A DNA stretch of 13,864 bases from Clostridia bacterium. GTDB lineage: Bacteria > Bacillota > Clostridia > RGIG8785. The notes under the pieces were generated by a model, which saw nothing but the letters and a program-made list of their open reading frames with translations, searched no databases and was not told the origin of the DNA. Of the stretch, positions 12,668 to 13,864 are shown in pieces; the stretch's first letter is position 1; each line of letters begins with the position of its first letter. Location of the stretch: NCBI GenBank assembly GCA_017620795.1, contig JAGAUM010000237.1, forward strand, positions 1-13,864. The letters are read 5' to 3'. A program made the translations under genes and the position numbers.

Positions 12668-13864
12668 TTAGTGTAACTTTCTCAAATCGACAATGCGTTT
12701 TGCCTTGCCTTCCGAACGGGCAATGGCTTTGGGGTTCACCAAAGTAACCTTGGCAGACAGACCCAAAATACTCTTTAACTGGTTCTGAATCTCGTTCTTC
12801 TTCTGCTCGATGGACTTGATGTCATCGGCAAAGAGGGCCTCGGACATTTCAACCTGAACCTCTAAGGTATCCGAGTGGTTGACACGGTCAATCAACAGCT
12901 GATAGTTGGGGGTAATACCGCCACCCGTCTTTAAGAGCACTTCTTCAATCTGGGAGGGGAATACGTTAACACCGCGGATAATCAGCATATCGTCGCTTCT
13001 GCCCATGGGCTTGCACATCCGTACATGGGTACGTCCGCAACCACAGGGGCTGATGTCCAGCTTACACAGGTCACGGGTACGATAACGAATCAGCGGGAAG
13101 CCTTCTTTGGTGATGGTGGTAAAGACCAGCTCACCCACTTCGCCGTAGGGCAGGACTTCCTCGGTCTGAGGGTCGATAATTTCGGGAATGAAATGGTCTT
13201 CACAAACGTGCATACCCTTCTGCTCCGAACATTCATAAGAAACACCGGGGCCCATAATCTCGGACAAGCCATAAATGTCATAGGCTTTGATGCCCAGTTT
13301 TTCTTCAATCTGCTTACGCATTTCCTCAGTCCAGGGCTCTGCGCCGAAGATGCCAGCCTTTAGGGACAGCTGATTCTTAAGTCCCATCTCATTGATGGTC
13401 TCACCCAGATACAGGGCATAAGACGGGGTACAGCCCAAGACCGTTGCCTTAAAGTCAATCATAGTCTGAATCTGGCGCTGGGTATTGCCCGAAGAGCTGG
13501 GGATGACCGTTGCACCGATGTGTTGTGCACCACCGTGCAGACCCAAGCCACCGGTAAAGAGTCCGTAGCCGTAAGAAACCTGAACGATGGAGTCTTTGTC
13601 TGCGCCTGTTGCGCAAAGCTGACGGGCGACGCAATCATTCCAAATCTTTAAGTCGTTTTTAGTATAGCCAACAACAATCTGTTTACCCGTGGTGCCACTG
13701 GAAGCGTGAACGCGACAGATGTTGGTCAAGGGCTCTGCAAACAATCCGTAAGGATAATAGTCACGCAGGTCCTGCTTATACGAAAACGGCAGTTTGTGCA
13801 GGTCCTCTACGCCATGGATGTCCTCGGGCTTTAAACCCTTTTCATCCATCCGCTCCCGAAAGAG
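12668..13864 (-). CDS. paaK: Phenylacetate-CoA ligase (PaaK), 5' end beyond window
   Basis: The frame is open to the window edge, giving 398 residues. The sequence [10 protein letters not shown] at the edge shows that an internal Met at 13849 is not the real start, and about 30-35 N-terminal residues are missing relative to the usual 430. Adenylate-forming motifs are clear: [15 protein letters not shown] (phosphate loop), [15 protein letters not shown] (A5-like), RYRTRDLC (hinge-side motif), then the C-terminal [21 protein letters not shown] and a terminal K-rich [15 protein letters not shown] near the hinge is a family Cys cluster. It would activate phenylacetate or other aryl acids to CoA thioesters with ATP in the cytosol. 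In anaerobes with a paaK-ACT pair, the aryl acid or acyl-CoA often comes from aromatic amino acid breakdown through indolepyruvate oxidoreductase, which may lie to the right of the window. Confidence 0.93.
   Translation of the reverse strand, partial: LFRERMDEKGLKPEDIHGVEDLHKLPFSYKQDLRDYYPYGLFAEPLTNICRVHASSGTTGKQIVVGYTKNDLKIWNDCVARQLCATGADKDSIVQVSYGYGLFTGGLGLHGGAQHIGATVIPSSSGNTQRQIQTMIDFKATVLGCTPSYALYLGETINEMGLKNQLSLKAGIFGAEPWTEEMRKQIEEKLGIKAYDIYGLSEIMGPGVSYECSEQKGMHVCEDHFIPEIIDPQTEEVLPYGEVGELVFTTITKEGFPLIRYRTRDLCKLDISPCGCGRTHVRMCKPMGRSDDMLIIRGVNVFPSQIEEVLLKTGGGITPNYQLLIDRVNHSDTLEVQVEMSEALFADDIKSIEQKKNEIQNQLKSILGLSAKVTLVNPKAIARSEGKAKRIVDLRKLH

Overview
The window looks like chromosomal DNA of an anaerobic, probably gut-associated member of the Clostridia (Firmicutes). 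The reasons are AGGAGG-type ribosome sites before most genes, sigma-A promoters with 17-bp spacers, short U-tailed terminators, a C_GCAxxG_C_C redox protein, a clostridial-style Mrp with a Cys-rich N-terminus, and a PaaK-ACT gene pair typical of anaerobes that oxidise aromatic 2-keto acids. Genus cannot be assigned by eye. No rRNA, tRNA, CRISPR array, insertion sequence or phage gene was seen.

Layout. (1) 1-2803: the start of a glycoside hydrolase family 2 gene (minus strand, cut by the window edge) is divergent from a tight plus-strand operon of an AraC-type regulator, a metal-dependent amidohydrolase and a PnuC-family transporter. The two promoters face away from each other around a perfect 7-bp inverted repeat. 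(2) 2805-4730: a 30-residue hydrophobic mini-protein (minus strand) shares a bidirectional terminator with pnuC. A GH123/DUF4091-like cytosolic glycosidase gene follows, with its own promoter. (3) 4729-5628: an AT-richer two-gene module. A zinc-ribbon/transmembrane/FxLYD protein is divergent from a small XRE repressor, with a palindrome over the consensus promoter, and strong terminators on both sides. (4) 5630-8808: a four-gene metal-uptake operon with a ZIP permease, then a lipoprotein metal binder, an ATPase and a membrane permease of the ZnuABC type. (5) 8814-10894: a membrane-anchored CapD/FlaA1/PglF-type nucleotide-sugar dehydratase gene on the minus strand, monocistronic in this view. 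(6) 10910-13864: a minus-strand operon running in from the right edge, phenylacetate-CoA ligase (5' end missing), tandem ACT protein, Mrp iron-sulfur carrier and C_GCAxxG_C_C redox protein, closed by a terminator.

How the parts may work together. The left operon looks like an inducible salvage or catabolic unit in which a sugar-releasing enzyme, a hydrolase and a small-molecule permease are controlled by one regulator; its substrate cannot be read from sequence. The metal operon combines two kinds of importer. The right operon joins aryl-CoA formation with iron-sulfur and redox accessory proteins.

The least explained items are the 30-residue ORF, the AraC-amidohydrolase-PnuC unit, and the zinc-ribbon/XRE module with its operator.
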